Shown piece by piece: positions 23,205 to 34,422 of a stretch of 64,000 bases of DNA. Made by a program: the position numbers and the translations under genes. The notes under the pieces were generated by a model. That model was not told the DNA's origin. It saw only the letters and a list, made by a program, of their open reading frames with translations, and did not search any database. Position 1 is the first letter of the stretch. The number at the start of each line of letters is the position of its first letter. The stretch is from Apricaphanius iberus (taxonomy: Eukaryota > Chordata > Actinopteri > Cyprinodontiformes > Aphaniidae), in NCBI GenBank assembly GCA_028564705.1, contig JAPXFQ010002701.1:434001-498000 (forward strand). The letters run 5' to 3'.

Positions 23205-23805
23205 ATGGTACGTCGATATAGATTAAGTGAGGTTCTTGAGTACATATTTGATGGTCACCAGACTGATAAAAAGAGAGAGATGCCAGGAAAATGACTGTGA
23301 GGATTTGAGGAGTTAGTGTCAGAAACAGAAGATGACAGTGCCAGAAATAACCGATAAAAAAGAACCAGTGATGACGAGAACGGCCATGTCGAGGTTGCTG
23401 TCACAGTCAAGTTTTAGAATGTGAACTCAGCATGGACTCTATTTCCACCAGACAATCAAGGTAGGCTTTCAGCTTAACATGCCATCAGGATGACTGCTGG
23501 TTCTACAACGTGTGCCATTTGCGAAACAAATTTACAAAGATGATTGGAAGTTGCTTACCCAAAGTGACATCAGTGCATACACAGGTGTACAGATCCAGAA
23601 AGGCGTCTACCGGCAGTTTATGGGATGCAAATTCTGTTTGATACATTTTTTGGGCTTCTGTGTCACACTCCAAAAAGTGCATATGTTGTGATGCGCTTTG
23701 ACAACCAGGATATAAGAAAAGGCTGTCATTGACAAAAAAAACTGGCATTGATGAGAGAGGTTTTGGGATAAAATGTATGAAGACATTTGGTAGACTCCAA
23801 ACAAA
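23205..23805 (+). pseudogene. piggyBac-type transposase relic
   Basis: An ATG at 23205 opens a frame starting MVRRYRLSEVLEYIFDGHQT, like the N-terminus of piggyBac transposases, followed after stops by an acidic 'ELVSETEDD'. Further on, in shifting frames, come LTQSDISAYTGV and GVYR (~23545-23610), LWDA (~23616), RFDNQD (~23695) and a 'KLALMREV / WDKMYED' block (~23738-23785). These follow in order the start of the catalytic region of piggyBac/PGBD proteins, which cut and paste DNA at TTAA. There are at least four stops or frameshifts. The aspartates of the catalytic core are not recognisable and the C-terminal part is missing or too decayed. No TTAA-flanked ends were defined. Confidence 0.7.
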
Positions 23806-24362
23806 AGGAACAGACAAAAAAAGCTTAAAAGAAAAGTTAAACAAATTTAATTTAGGTTTATATTTAAATGAAATATAAAACCTAAAAGAATAATCAATGG
23901 ACTGATATAATTTATGAGATATGCAGCATGGAAATGAACTGGCCCTACTGTAAATATCTAAGTTCTTATTAACTGCATTGACATATAAATTTGTCGTAGA
24001 CACAGAACAATTCGGATAAGCTGTAACTAGTCTCATTTTGCAAGCAACATAATGAATTGGTGCCTGAAGCCAGAAGATTCCAACCATGATTTTACATGAC
24101 TCATTGTCATTTTCAGAATGCATGAAAATGCAAAAGAACAATTCCTCAGATGTGACAGTTGTAAAGCTGCTTGTGTTTTTTGTTTTTTCTTTGGTCTGAA
24201 GCAGTGTTTATTATTTAGTTTACTCTCCTCAGTGGTGGTGAGGTAGATGAGGAGGACGCTGAAGGGCATTCTGGGTAATACTAAACACCCCATCCTTGAT
24301 GTCCTGACCAGCCAGAGAAGCAGCTGCAGTGAAAGATTGATCTCTTTGAGTTGCAGGGCTTA
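23806..24362. other. Unassigned; possible LINE coding remnant near 24240-24350
   Basis: Mostly AT-rich without signals. The plus-strand stretch 24240-24350 reads LKGILGNTKHPILDVL, vaguely like the region before the C-terminus of some LINE proteins, but the match is too weak to assign. Confidence 0.3.
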
Positions 24363-25334
24363 CACTGTGTCCACACCAAAAGCGTCAAAACGCGCCACAT
24401 GCCCCCACCTGGATGCTTGAACATTCGCACCTTGAAGCATGTACAAAGCGAACTGGACGCACTTCAAATATGGTATTTTCACGCGCTAACTGGCCTTCAG
24501 CTGAGCTGGGGCCAGAGTGCAGCTGCCGGTGGATTATGGACCGAGCTGATGGAGGACAGAGTGGATTACAGTCTTGCTACGGCGGAGGGATCCATAAAAA
24601 GCAGCGAGCCTCTCATAAACACCGGCTCCTCGCCGCCTGGAGAACGTGACCTGCTCGCCCAGTTTGTGCCGTGAAGGTCCAAGCTTCGCCTGCCGACACA
24701 CCAACTACATTTCTGAGCAGCTGTCCATCTGTCTGCGGCTCGTAAAAGTTTATAATATTTGAGCAGCGTGGGACGTGGTGCGGGAGCTGCTACCAGGAAA
24801 CCAGGTGAGGAGGCCGTTTCAATGCTGACTTCTAGGCTGAGAGTTGCTTTTACAGCAACAACGGCTCTTTTAAGAGCCACCCACAAACCTCTTAAGAGCA
24901 TTCCTGTCTAAATAGTGTAACCTATTTATAAGATTTATTTTTTTCCTGTCTCTGTATTGAAAACTTGTGTTTGTGTCATGTAGCTCGGGGTGATTAGCCA
25001 CGATGTTTATCAGTATTTCCTCCATGTCCTGCTGAGGCTGTGACTCCATGACAGTCACAGAATCACTGAAACTCTGTCCCCTGATTGGTTGACGTGGCGC
25101 GAATTGAAGCTGGAGTTCAGAGATTTTCAACTTGAAGAGACTTTTTGACGCGCTGCAAACGCCTCAATCGTACAAATCCTCCTCGCAAATCAGGCAGAAA
25201 AGCTTTTTCGCGACGCAAATCTGCTTCTGATTTGAAGCGGGACCCCCTGACGCGCTTCAAAGCGCTCCTCCATTGACATAACATGTACACCTGACTCGCC
25301 GCTTGCTTAATTCGCTTTTGGTGTGTACGTACAG
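24363..25334 (-). mobile_element. PIF/Harbinger element, 972 bp
   Basis: The left end CACTGTGTCCACACCAAAAG pairs with the reverse-complemented right end CTGTACGTACACACCAAAAG; both continue GCG. TTA flanks both sides (24360-24362 and 25335-25337), the expected target duplication. The minus strand is the coding orientation: about 285-310 bases inside the right end starts a short ORF related to Myb/SANT-like MADF proteins of Harbinger elements. The element is CpG-rich against its surroundings, suggesting moderate age. The nuclease gene is absent, so it is non-autonomous. A homologous 1-kb copy is at 40691-41690. Confidence 0.8.
24870..25049 (-). pseudogene. MADF-like (Myb/SANT-like) protein remnant
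   Basis: The frame starts at 25049 (or 25025) and includes MEEILINIVANHPELHDT then YRDR, which matches the first helix region of MADF domains. In Harbinger elements this DNA-binding partner helps the transposase enter the nucleus and bind the ends. After YRDR the sequence departs from the family: the conserved WREI-type segment is missing and the frame stops at 24870 after 'FVGGS'. The copy at 41042 departs at the same place, so the truncation is probably inherited within this subfamily. Confidence 0.55.
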
Positions 25335-25470
25335 TTAGAGGTTCAGGAGATTGTTTGTTCCTGCAGCAATAAGGCTGTTCAACAGAGACATCCAACATGT
25401 ATCCTATTTTTTTTACCCCTCCCCCCCCATGTAAGATATTTTCTAAATATACAAGCACTGGACAAACCTA

Positions 25471-25473
<3 letters not shown>

Positions 25474-25538
<65 letters not shown>
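25474..25538. repeat. (TATC)n microsatellite
   Basis: About 16 uninterrupted TATC units. Confidence 0.97.
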
Positions 25539-25539
<1 letters not shown>

Positions 25540-27616
25540 AAGAAATTACAGTAGTTCTTATAAGTCCATAACGAAGAAGTTAATTCATGTTGTGAACTGT
25601 TGAAGAAGCAGTGCAGTGAATACCGTTTTTGATTGTTTTCTGTGTATTATTGCAAAAGATGTCATTCTGATAAGAGTTGTTGATAATTGAGATTTCATAT
25701 ACAGCATATATAAGGTGAAGACGTAGATATAGCTGCAGCATTGTTGTTTAAGTGGGTACAAGTAATAATAATTAACTTTTTCATTGGATGACTGAACACC
25801 TGGAAAATTGATTTGATTTTAATTTTTCCTGGTCAGACTCCTGCTCTTTGCTTTTTCTTCTTGTCGGCACTAGTCATTGGATTAGTTTTTCTTTGTCAAG
25901 AAGACTCATTTTGAAGCAGAATATTTATAAAAAGGTTTTAAGGTGAGGTATGTTTCGCTAAAATAGTTTTGCTAAATAATACATACATATAATAAATCAC
26001 TGTAAATATATGGTTATGAGTATTTTTTGTCAACTTTTTAAATGAACAGCTCTCCAACTCATATTGTATAGAAGGAACAAAGAAATGTTTCATTACAGAT
26101 TTCCACTTAGATTCACATAATATCCAGTTGCATCATTATGTTTGGAAAAGGCATTGCTGCTTTGACTGTGTTACAGAGAGGAATGGCTCCTAATGGAGAC
26201 AAGCTCTTTCCATTATAAGCCCATCTGCTCCACTGAGCTGTACTCCTGGCATCTGCTCACATGTTGGAGCTAGACGTGGATACTTGAGTACCTGTGAAAT
26301 ATGACAACCTGAAAAAAGATAGATATAGTTTAAGGCATCATCTGGTTCGGCAGATCAGTAAAAACCCCTTGATTTATCTTAAGCCTGTAAATGGCCTTTT
26401 TTAGATGTAATAATGTTTAATTTGATTGACTGAGTCGAGGTATAAAAACAGCAGGCAACAGTAAAATACTGCAGAGTAAATTGGCCAAAGTATATGGATT
26501 ATTCTATGACAAAATGCAATAACCATTTGAAAACCTTTAAGCTGGCATGTTCCATACAGAGCGCTCTCTTTTTTTTCCTATAAAATGAATGAAAGCAATA
26601 AACCGAGGCTGTTGATTTGGTCCGAGGCATTCACCATGAAGCCATCCTTCTACATGAAACATTTATTTCTCCTAATTCTCCTTGCAAAACCTTTGAGTGG
26701 TAATAACACGTTTCTTTCCGCTTGGTCGTGCCAGACGAGCGACAGGAAGACTGTAGGCCATAATTATCCTGTTTGTTCAGAGGCCCACTGCTTTTTATTA
26801 TTTAAATCTCCCAGGGCTGTGAAAGTGCTGGGAGGCAATTCTTTCTCCAATTTTTCGCCATGCTGTGTTAGTCAGTGTTAATGCCGCTCTTTAATTTTTT
26901 GATGCTGCTCTGTTTGCACAGTGTTCATCAAGAATGTGAAAGATGCCTTAAACAAGAAAAAGAAGTGGCATGTCAGTGTAAAAGCCACTGTTATTATGAG
27001 TAATCAGTTTTGCATTGGATGCACAAGGAATTGATTGCTTTCAGCACACACATCAAAAAGTGGTAGTAATTTTTCTCTGTCCTTTAGGCTGTCTATGTAA
27101 TAGTCCTCAAGTATTTTTTTTTTCCTTTTACAAATCTTCACTTTTGTTTCCACTACAGTTGTGAACATGTCATAAAATAACAACCATATGTCTTGTAATC
27201 ATTCTGACAAATTTGTTGACAGCAGTATATTTATTTTTCGACAGAGTATGAGGAAAACAGGCAATTATATGCAATGTGATAAACTTATACTGAAGCAAGT
27301 TTTCAAAATGTAATGACAAAGTACAATTAACTATGTGTTTATACCCTCTAAGTTTTGGTGTGGTTTTTTACACATACAAATACAGAGGAGCCTCTGAATA
27401 TAATTTTTACTTATTTGAACAGGCAATTTAGATCTTGGGAATGTATATGGTTAAACATGTTTATTTCGTTAAAAATAAAGAAAAGAAAATATTATTTCCA
27501 ACTCCCTCATGCAGGGTGGGCCAAATATTTGGCACACTCGAAATTACAGCAGTTTTCATCAAATTAAAGTAATTGATCCTATTCATCTTATTCCTGTGAC
27601 CCATGACCTGTCTCCC
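25539..27616. other. Unassigned sequence with one signal-peptide-like ORF
   Basis: No assigned gene. An ORF at 26585-26881 (98 codons, plus) has an internal MKHLFLLILLAKPLSG stretch and six cysteines, but no support beyond being open. The part at 26520-26960 lacks repeats and is a conserved non-coding candidate. Confidence 0.4.
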
Positions 27617-27742
27617 AATTCATTGCTTTTTTTTTTTGTTAGTGGTAGAAGTGTCGGTTTTGGTACTCGGGATCAGCAAGGACTCAAACCAAGTATTGGT
27701 ATCGTATCGGTTTGAAAAAAGTGGTATCATTGCATCCCTAGT
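27617..27742 (+). mobile_element. hAT MITE right-end fragment
   Basis: Homologous to the right third of the element at 60252-60613: the two share 'CCAATTCATTGC', a run ending 'TATCGTATCGGTTTGAAAAA' and the terminus GCATNCCTA. The left part is absent. Confidence 0.65.
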
Positions 27743-27959
27743 TAGGTGCATGATTTATGATTTTTATTTTTTTTATAAAAAAATAAAGAATGGACTCTTT
27801 AAGCACAGAAATTAGACAATCTAATGTTTTGTTTTGTTTTTTCCTTGTAGCATGTATTGCCACAATCCTTGAAACCTCAATTTTTTGTTAGATTCAGATG
27901 TGGATTAAAAAACTCTTTTCCATATATTCTGAACTAATTTACATTGTTTATTTACTGAT
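27743..27959. other. Unassigned AT-rich sequence
   Basis: Nothing recognised. Confidence 0.4.
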
Positions 27960-28398
27960 TTATCTGTATAACTTACTTCCTACTTTATTTTGAAAGTTGT
28001 ATTTCCATGAGTCCTTACTTCAATTTATTTTGTTTGTTTCTGATGTCCTTTGTCACCTTTTGGAAGGTATGTTGATTCCTTCTCATGTTAGGTGGTGGTT
28101 TGTTTTGTGTTTTTTTTTTTTCTATTCCAGTTTATTTGTTGTTTCTTCTATGGTTAATCTATTTATCATCTGTTTTACTCTGTTTCCTCAGTTTACCTTC
28201 AGTTGCTTTCCTCACAGCTAATCAAACATGTTGTGCTTCACCAGTCACCTGTTCTGTTTCTTAATAATTGTGTCTCTTAATACTTTTATTGTTGTCACTC
28301 CTGGTTCACTCCATTTTTCTTCACCCTTGTTCTTTATCTGATAAATCCATTTGTTATAAGTCTGCAGGCATTCTTTTGTCACCCTCCTACAACCCCAT
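27960..28398 (+). mobile_element. Pyrimidine-rich retroelement-like block
   Basis: A T/C-rich plus strand with 'CACCTGTTCTGTTTC', 'CACTCCTGGTTCACTC', a late GATAAATCC and 'CTGCAGGCATTCTTTTGTCACC', closing with ATTATGACA. Similar blocks at 36.9-37.5 and 42.6-43.3 kb share the order and the TCTGCATTT..GGTCCTAC phrase. It could be an LTR or the 3' untranslated end of a LINE. Confidence 0.35.
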
Positions 28399-28590
28399 AT
28401 TATGACATGTACAGGAGATGTTATATTTTGAGGTGCCAGAGAACTTGTGTTCTCAAGTACGTGTTCTCTAAAGTTCTAGCAAGGCTCTGGAGCAATGGAT
28501 TTGCTTTACTGGCATTTATGAATTCAGCATTAAAGTTCAGTACAGCTTAAAGCTTGTAAAGTTGGTTTCTCGGCTTTTTTAGATCAGTGT

Positions 28591-28906
28591 AGTTCACTAT
28601 AAACTTAACCTATAATGAAACATAGTGACAACGGCAAAGATTTATAATTAAAAACAATAAAAATAACTCCACAATTTAAAGGTGTGCTGAGCAGGTATTT
28701 TATGTCATGTTTTTTTTTTTTTTTTTGTTGATGACACACTTTTCAGTTTAGTTCACTATAAACTCAACCTATAATGAAACATAGCTAGAACGGCAAAGAT
28801 TTATAATTAAAAACAATTAAAAAAACTCCACAATTTAAAGGTGTGCTGAGCAGGTATTTTATGTCATGTTTTTTTTTTTTTTTGTTGATGGCACAATTTT
28901 TGCTGC
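28591..28906. repeat. Tandem duplication, unit ~159 bp, two copies
   Basis: AGTTCACTATAAACT at 28591 recurs at 28750, and the copies stay aligned through 'ATAATGAAACATAG', 'CGGCAAAGATTTATAAT', 'TTAAAGGTGTGCTGAGCAGG' and a poly(T) run of different length (18 against 15). They differ by few bases, so the duplication is fairly recent. Confidence 0.9.
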
Positions 28907-31224
28907 TTCTCTAGAAGGCGGCTACAAACGCTGCACGTCACCTACAGGTGTTATAGATTTATTAAAGTAAACTCAAGACAATATGGCTATAGTGAAAAGC
29001 AGACAGTGATCTAACGGCTTCCAGTTTTGCTACTTACCCTCATCTCTGGGCTGGAATACTTTCCAATTTATTTTGATTCTATGTATGATTAAAATGAGGC
29101 TTGAATTCTTATTAAATATCTATATAGATGATTTAAAGCAGCAGTGGTGCTCTTCTGCCAAATAGTGGGAAACTAAGGCATGTTTCTTATGACATCTTTC
29201 TGCAATCATTCACTACAGCTACATATAATAAATGAAAGAACGTATATGGTTCTTAAACATTTTTTATTAATTCTATAAGTGAATATACTTTAAAATGTAA
29301 TATCAATCTACACATCCAGATAGCAGTAGTAACTAATATTCAGTCTTCATTCAGTCATGGAATTTTTCAAGATTCTTGTCCATGCATAGCACCTACCAGA
29401 GTCTTAATTTGATCCCAAATAGTGTTGTTTCTTTTCAGTGATGTTTGGACTTAGGGAAGGCTGGACACCCCACTGATTAACACATGACTAATTCATGAAT
29501 CAGCAGTATGAGACTGTTTGAATAGTAACATAGCCTGTACCTCAATAATACCTGCAACACGGTACATTGACCTTTGCATTCCAATGTCGAACAATATATT
29601 TCCTGACATTCTGATTTGGAAGGTGTTTTTTACTGTTTATCTTATACCAAGAAACTAATATTTCCCCAAGTTTAAATAATACTTTGCTTGCCATTTCTTC
29701 CAGATTAAGTCGAAGAAGAAGAAAAAAAAAAAAAGCAAGGTCACTCTTGGATGTTGTCAGTTGTCAGGGAAAAGTTTGGGAAACATTACCAGCTGGTTCT
29801 TGAAAGAATATGAAGCATTCTTCAAAAAATGTAAAATGTAAGTAGGGACAAGCTTCTTATGTAGGAACATGCTGAATGTATGTGGGATCAATTTATCTTA
29901 ACTTCCATGGCAATTTAGATAGACACATACTGACCAAAATCCCACTTTTCATAAAGCTTTTTGCAGGACCACCTTTAGCGTAAATGAAAGTCTTTTTTTT
30001 AATCACTGTTTTCTGTCTGTCTACATTTAAAAGGCACACATCATCATACATTTGAACTAGAAAACTTGGACTGAGATACCTTAAAAGACTGAAACATAAA
30101 AAGTCTTACGACAGCCTGTAGGCAAATAGTTGTTTGTTTTTTGGTTTGTGGAGATTAATTACTTTTATGCTTAATATTCAGAGAAATAATTTTGAGCAGA
30201 GAGAATGGGGACTTCAAGGGTGCTGAGGTCAGGAACTTAAACCCAAATAACTGTATTGTAATCTGCTGCATCTGCTCTGTGGGGATATCATAAAAAAGTA
30301 TAGAATGTAGTGTAATTTGTTGCCACTTTTAGTCATATGGAAAAGGACACGCTTAGCCCTTTTTTCACCAAGAGTATTTATCCAGAGTTTAAGTCTTAGT
30401 TAAAGGCTTAATACAGTTTAGCTCCAGCCGCTGTCACCTCTTGAATTAAGGTATGTGCGCTAGGTGTTAAGAAATGTAAACAACATGGCATCAGACACTA
30501 GGAGTACCATTAGCCTAGCGTTGGCTTTGAAAAAAAACACCTGATGGTGGGGTTTGGCATCATTTGGGGTTCAGAACACACAAACAGAAAGATAAGCTAG
30601 TCATAAGCAATGTGATTTGCAAGACCTGCCAAATGGATGTAAATTATTTCAGAACCACTTCTGGGGCACCCTGAACTCTGAGGGGAATAGTAGTAGCTAT
30701 GAATAACAAAACATTGGTTAAATGAAGGAGTTTATGTGACAAATAAAGTGGATATATACTGATCACGGCTGGATATAAACTCTTCCAGACTCCAAGTGGC
30801 TCCAAACTTGTCTGGGTGAGTAGGCGAACATAATGCATTCTATAAATAAATGCTATAAAGAAGGAAAAGGTTGAAAAAAATTTGTCCTGAAATTTAATTT
30901 GTACCCTGTAGTTAATGTTAGACCACGAAGTAAAATGGCTCGTTTCTCTATAAACCCGCCTCCTGCACCCTAACCCCCCCTTCCCCGCTACGCCTCTTGC
31001 AGATCAAACTGAAACGAACAGTGCTAATCTTAATCACAAACAGTATTCCCACAAATAATTTGAAAAGCACAGAGTACCACAATGAAACTCTGTTATATTA
31101 GGGGCTCAGACGTTTGGTTTATTATTTTTTTTTTTTGTTAAACCGTATCAATAAAGCCTATTTCATTTGCTAAATCTCCAGGCTTACTTCTCTGTCCATC
31201 AGGTGTCTTTGTTCCTTTCATCCA
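28907..31224. other. Unassigned sequence
   Basis: No exon or firmly recognised repeat. It includes an A-rich run (29718-29733) and a C-rich patch near 30950-30990. Confidence 0.45.
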
Positions 31225-31601
31225 GCTGCTGTTCTTTAGGAATGTAGAATAAAATCCTGTAATACATGCAGCCAAACAGGCGTTTTCACAGAGAAAGTAA
31301 AAAATCCAACAAAAAAGTGTTTTAAGCTGCCAAAAAAGGACAAGGGTGTGTTTGAAAATCTACTAGGGGTAAGCTGCTCTGTCTGCAGGGGCTGTGCAGA
31401 CATCTCTAGCACGCAACTTTCAACCTGTGATGTCACTAGTTGAACACTCAGTCGTTTTGTAGGAGAGGGAAGGGAAAGATTACTCAGACATGCGTGAATT
31501 AAGCCAAAAACCACTGTGGTGGCTTTTTTTAATGAGAAAATCGCACTACCATATGGTTGAAAACTCCAAAAACGTGATTTTACATGATATAGGCCCTTTA
31601 A
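31225..31601 (-). mobile_element. MITE-like end (TTAAAGGGCCTATATCATG type)
   Basis: On the minus strand the segment begins TTAAAGGGCCTATATCATG at 31601, a terminus I recognise from common fish MITEs. The body has a CpG/GC content above the neighbours. The other end is not defined, and the lower boundary is a guess. Confidence 0.4.
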
Positions 31602-32106
31602 CCCAACCTCAACAATTTTGCACACACATTACCTGTATTGTCCATTATTAAGCATTACCTGCTTGCAATTTGTTGTGGACATTTCAGAGGGGACTTCTTC
31701 GTGACTGACAATCTCTTCCAATATGGCGACTGTAAACAGGAGCGGCTTCTACCCCATCCTCACAGAGTGTGTGATGTGCATGCAACTTGATTGACAGCCA
31801 ATAGGTCAGAAGCTCAAATTCTACTATGAAAAAATTAAATTGGCTATCAATATGAAATGCATACACAAAATTCATTTTTTAATGCACAATTACACATGCA
31901 TGTTCTGTACATATTTCAAAATTTTGTCAGTTTATTTTTATTTTCAATAACTGCAGAATGCTTTGGTGTTTGTAAGTATGTCCATAACGTACATATTTTT
32001 CTTGACTCTTAAATTCTGTTTTTCATACCTTCCCAGTTCTGGGTCTTCATTAATGTTTTCATTTCCTGCCACCTTGCTGCTGTTACAACCAAATTTACCC
32101 TTGAGG

Positions 32107-32109
<3 letters not shown>
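31602..32109. other. Unassigned AT-rich sequence
   Basis: Nothing recognised. Confidence 0.4.

Positions 32110-32151
<42 letters not shown>
32110..32151. repeat. (AT)n microsatellite
   Basis: About 20 uninterrupted AT units. Confidence 0.97.
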
Positions 32152-33656
32152 CCTTGATATATAAATAAATACAGCTTTAAAAAAGTACTATCTAGATCAG
32201 GGAAAAGGGTATTACAACACATGACTATTTGGGCAAGTCTAGCTTTGCTGTGTCTTATGATGCTTGCAGTTAGACCTCAGCAGGGCACGTCTGCATCCTC
32301 GGCTAAATCAACTGTGTCCCAGGAATTGGTTTGGAATATAAACTCTGCACTCTATAGGCGCTGCTCAAAATTTCAAGCTGTGTGTTTCAACCTAAGGCTG
32401 GGAGCGCAGTTTTACTTTTTTCTAAACAACAATTTATCAAAGTTTTTTACTACTCCAGGACCTATTTTTCTGCTTCTCTGAAACAATTCCATGTTTAGTT
32501 GTCCCTCTTAAATGCTACACTACTCTACTCTATCTTGTCTATAACGGTACATGAATAATGACAATACGTTCATGCTTTTCTCAATTGGTGTCAATAAGAC
32601 TCCCCTTGATACAGAAATGAAAAAACCTGTAACGGAAAAACCCAAAATCCTGCCTTATAATTTTCCATGCTGACTTGTTAAAGTGGCCCCAGGCACTCCT
32701 TGTTGTGGCCAAAGAACTTTGCAGCCACAGTTACAGGAAGTTATGAAGGAAGATTTTGAGATGGTGTATCCGAGGACATTGCTTTAATGTTTTCAATTAA
32801 TAGCCAGCATAATTACAGGTCCTCTGGCAATGACACATACAGTTCTGGTGTTCAAACGTATCCCCTGTTTTTATCTGAAACAATTGGTGTCTTCCAATAG
32901 CAAATATGTTTAGGAATCATTTTAATCTTAAACATACTGTATAGAACATTTTTGCTGTTTCTGACTTTCCTGCCTGGATAATTTTTCGTCCACATGTCTG
33001 TTGTTTTTCTTTTACATAGCTTAAGATGTGGAACATATATTTGTACATTTCATATAGGTATATAACAGATTTATTGTATATTTCTTTCTATTCAATCTGC
33101 CAGTCGGAATTTTTACTACAGTTTGATTTCACAGATATATTTATGTTTTGGGTTTGTACCTTTATTTTTGTATAAACTCCTAAATAACTGCTTTTTAGGT
33201 CAGATACCCCTTGTTTTTTGTATGTTGTACACTGCACCAAAGTGGTCATGTACTACACTTTAGTAGGTAGACCTTTTAACACTACAATGGCCACTATCCT
33301 TTAACTACTAGAAAGGCCACAACTGGTGAATTTGACTGTTATATTTAAAGTTCCTATAATTACCTTGTATGTTTACTACGTTGATCATGCTAAATTTAAT
33401 TAGCCAAAAAATATTTTTAAAACCATAATAAAATGAAAATTAATCATTTTAAATTCAATAGATTTACAAGCTTTTGCTTGAATTAAACATCAGCTTCAAA
33501 CAATTTAGATATTATTATATAGCCTATGCTATAGGCGGTGCATTTTACTCTGTTTAGGCATCAGTGCCTGCATTAATGCTGGCCTCATGGAGCATTTAGG
33601 CCAATCATGAGAGCTCAGCCTGTGGCAGCAATTTGCTGCAATCAGATGCTTTTCAC
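32152..33656. other. Unassigned AT-rich sequence
   Basis: No gene or element recognised. Confidence 0.45.
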
Positions 33657-33800
33657 AATAGAATAGAATAGAATAGAATAGAATAATCCTTTAATTGTCC
33701 CGCGAAAGGAAATTTGGTCATAACAGCAGCAAAAAAAAGATGTACAAACAGAACAGAAGCACACCCAATTTTTACAGAAGAAAAAAATAGAAAAAAATAT
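33657..33800 (-). mobile_element. LINE 3' end with (TATTC)n tail
   Basis: On the minus strand 'AAATTTCCTTTCGCGGGACA', 'ATTAAAGGATTAT' and then a (TATTC)n tail (33657-33686) reproduce the 3' end of Rex1-like/CR1-type fish LINEs. No coding part is left. Confidence 0.6.
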
Positions 33801-34422
33801 TTACATCATGTACAATAGTTACAAAAACAGAGTACTGTACTGTTATTGAGGTAATTAAAATCTTTAGAAAGTTTGAGAAGTACAGTTACACCATGCCGGG
33901 TATGGGAGTGGTGTCGAGGCTGTCAACATATAGAGCTGCATATAAGCCCTGAGATGGTAGAGTCAATGTTAAACCATTTTGCCGTAATGTTACTATTAAG
34001 CTTGCTGGCACGAATGCTGCAATATTCTTGCATCACCATGGAGCATTCATAAGACACACCATGCTGGGAATCTTACCCTAAAATGCCCCCATGGTTTCTC
34101 TTATGAAAACCCCTTATGATTTACCAACCTAAGTACTTTAAAAAGCACCTGAGTTAGTGCACCACAGAAAAAGCTCACCTGACATTTCAGCTGTCACAAC
34201 AGCATTTGAGTGTCCATCAGAAGATATCAGGCGTCTCCTTTTCCTTGGAATTCCCTTTAACTCACTCTTTAATGACACGTTTTCGTTCATCCAGCGACAT
34301 TTGCTGCCATTAGACTTATTTTCTGGCCCAATTGTCCACCAGAATCATCAGTGTCCATGGTCAGTCTTTCTAAAGTATTTTTTCTCCTGACCTTTATGTC
34401 ATTTTATCTCTGCTTTCAAATT
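33801..34422. other. Unassigned sequence
   Basis: Nothing recognised. Confidence 0.4.

Noticed and set aside
23503..24141. 212-codon minus-strand ORF
   Set aside because: It is antisense to the piggyBac relic for half its length, has no recognisable domain, and has a composition typical of AT-rich chance ORFs.
24566..24901. 111-codon minus-strand ORF in the Harbinger element
   Set aside because: Same strand as the MADF remnant, but no domain is recognisable and the matching stretch of the 40.7-kb copy does not keep this frame.
25474..25538. CRISPR-like regular repeat
   Set aside because: Simple TATC microsatellite without spacers; a eukaryotic context.
30940..31020. C-rich patch as a promoter
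   Set aside because: Too short and without supporting motifs; more likely part of a repeat.
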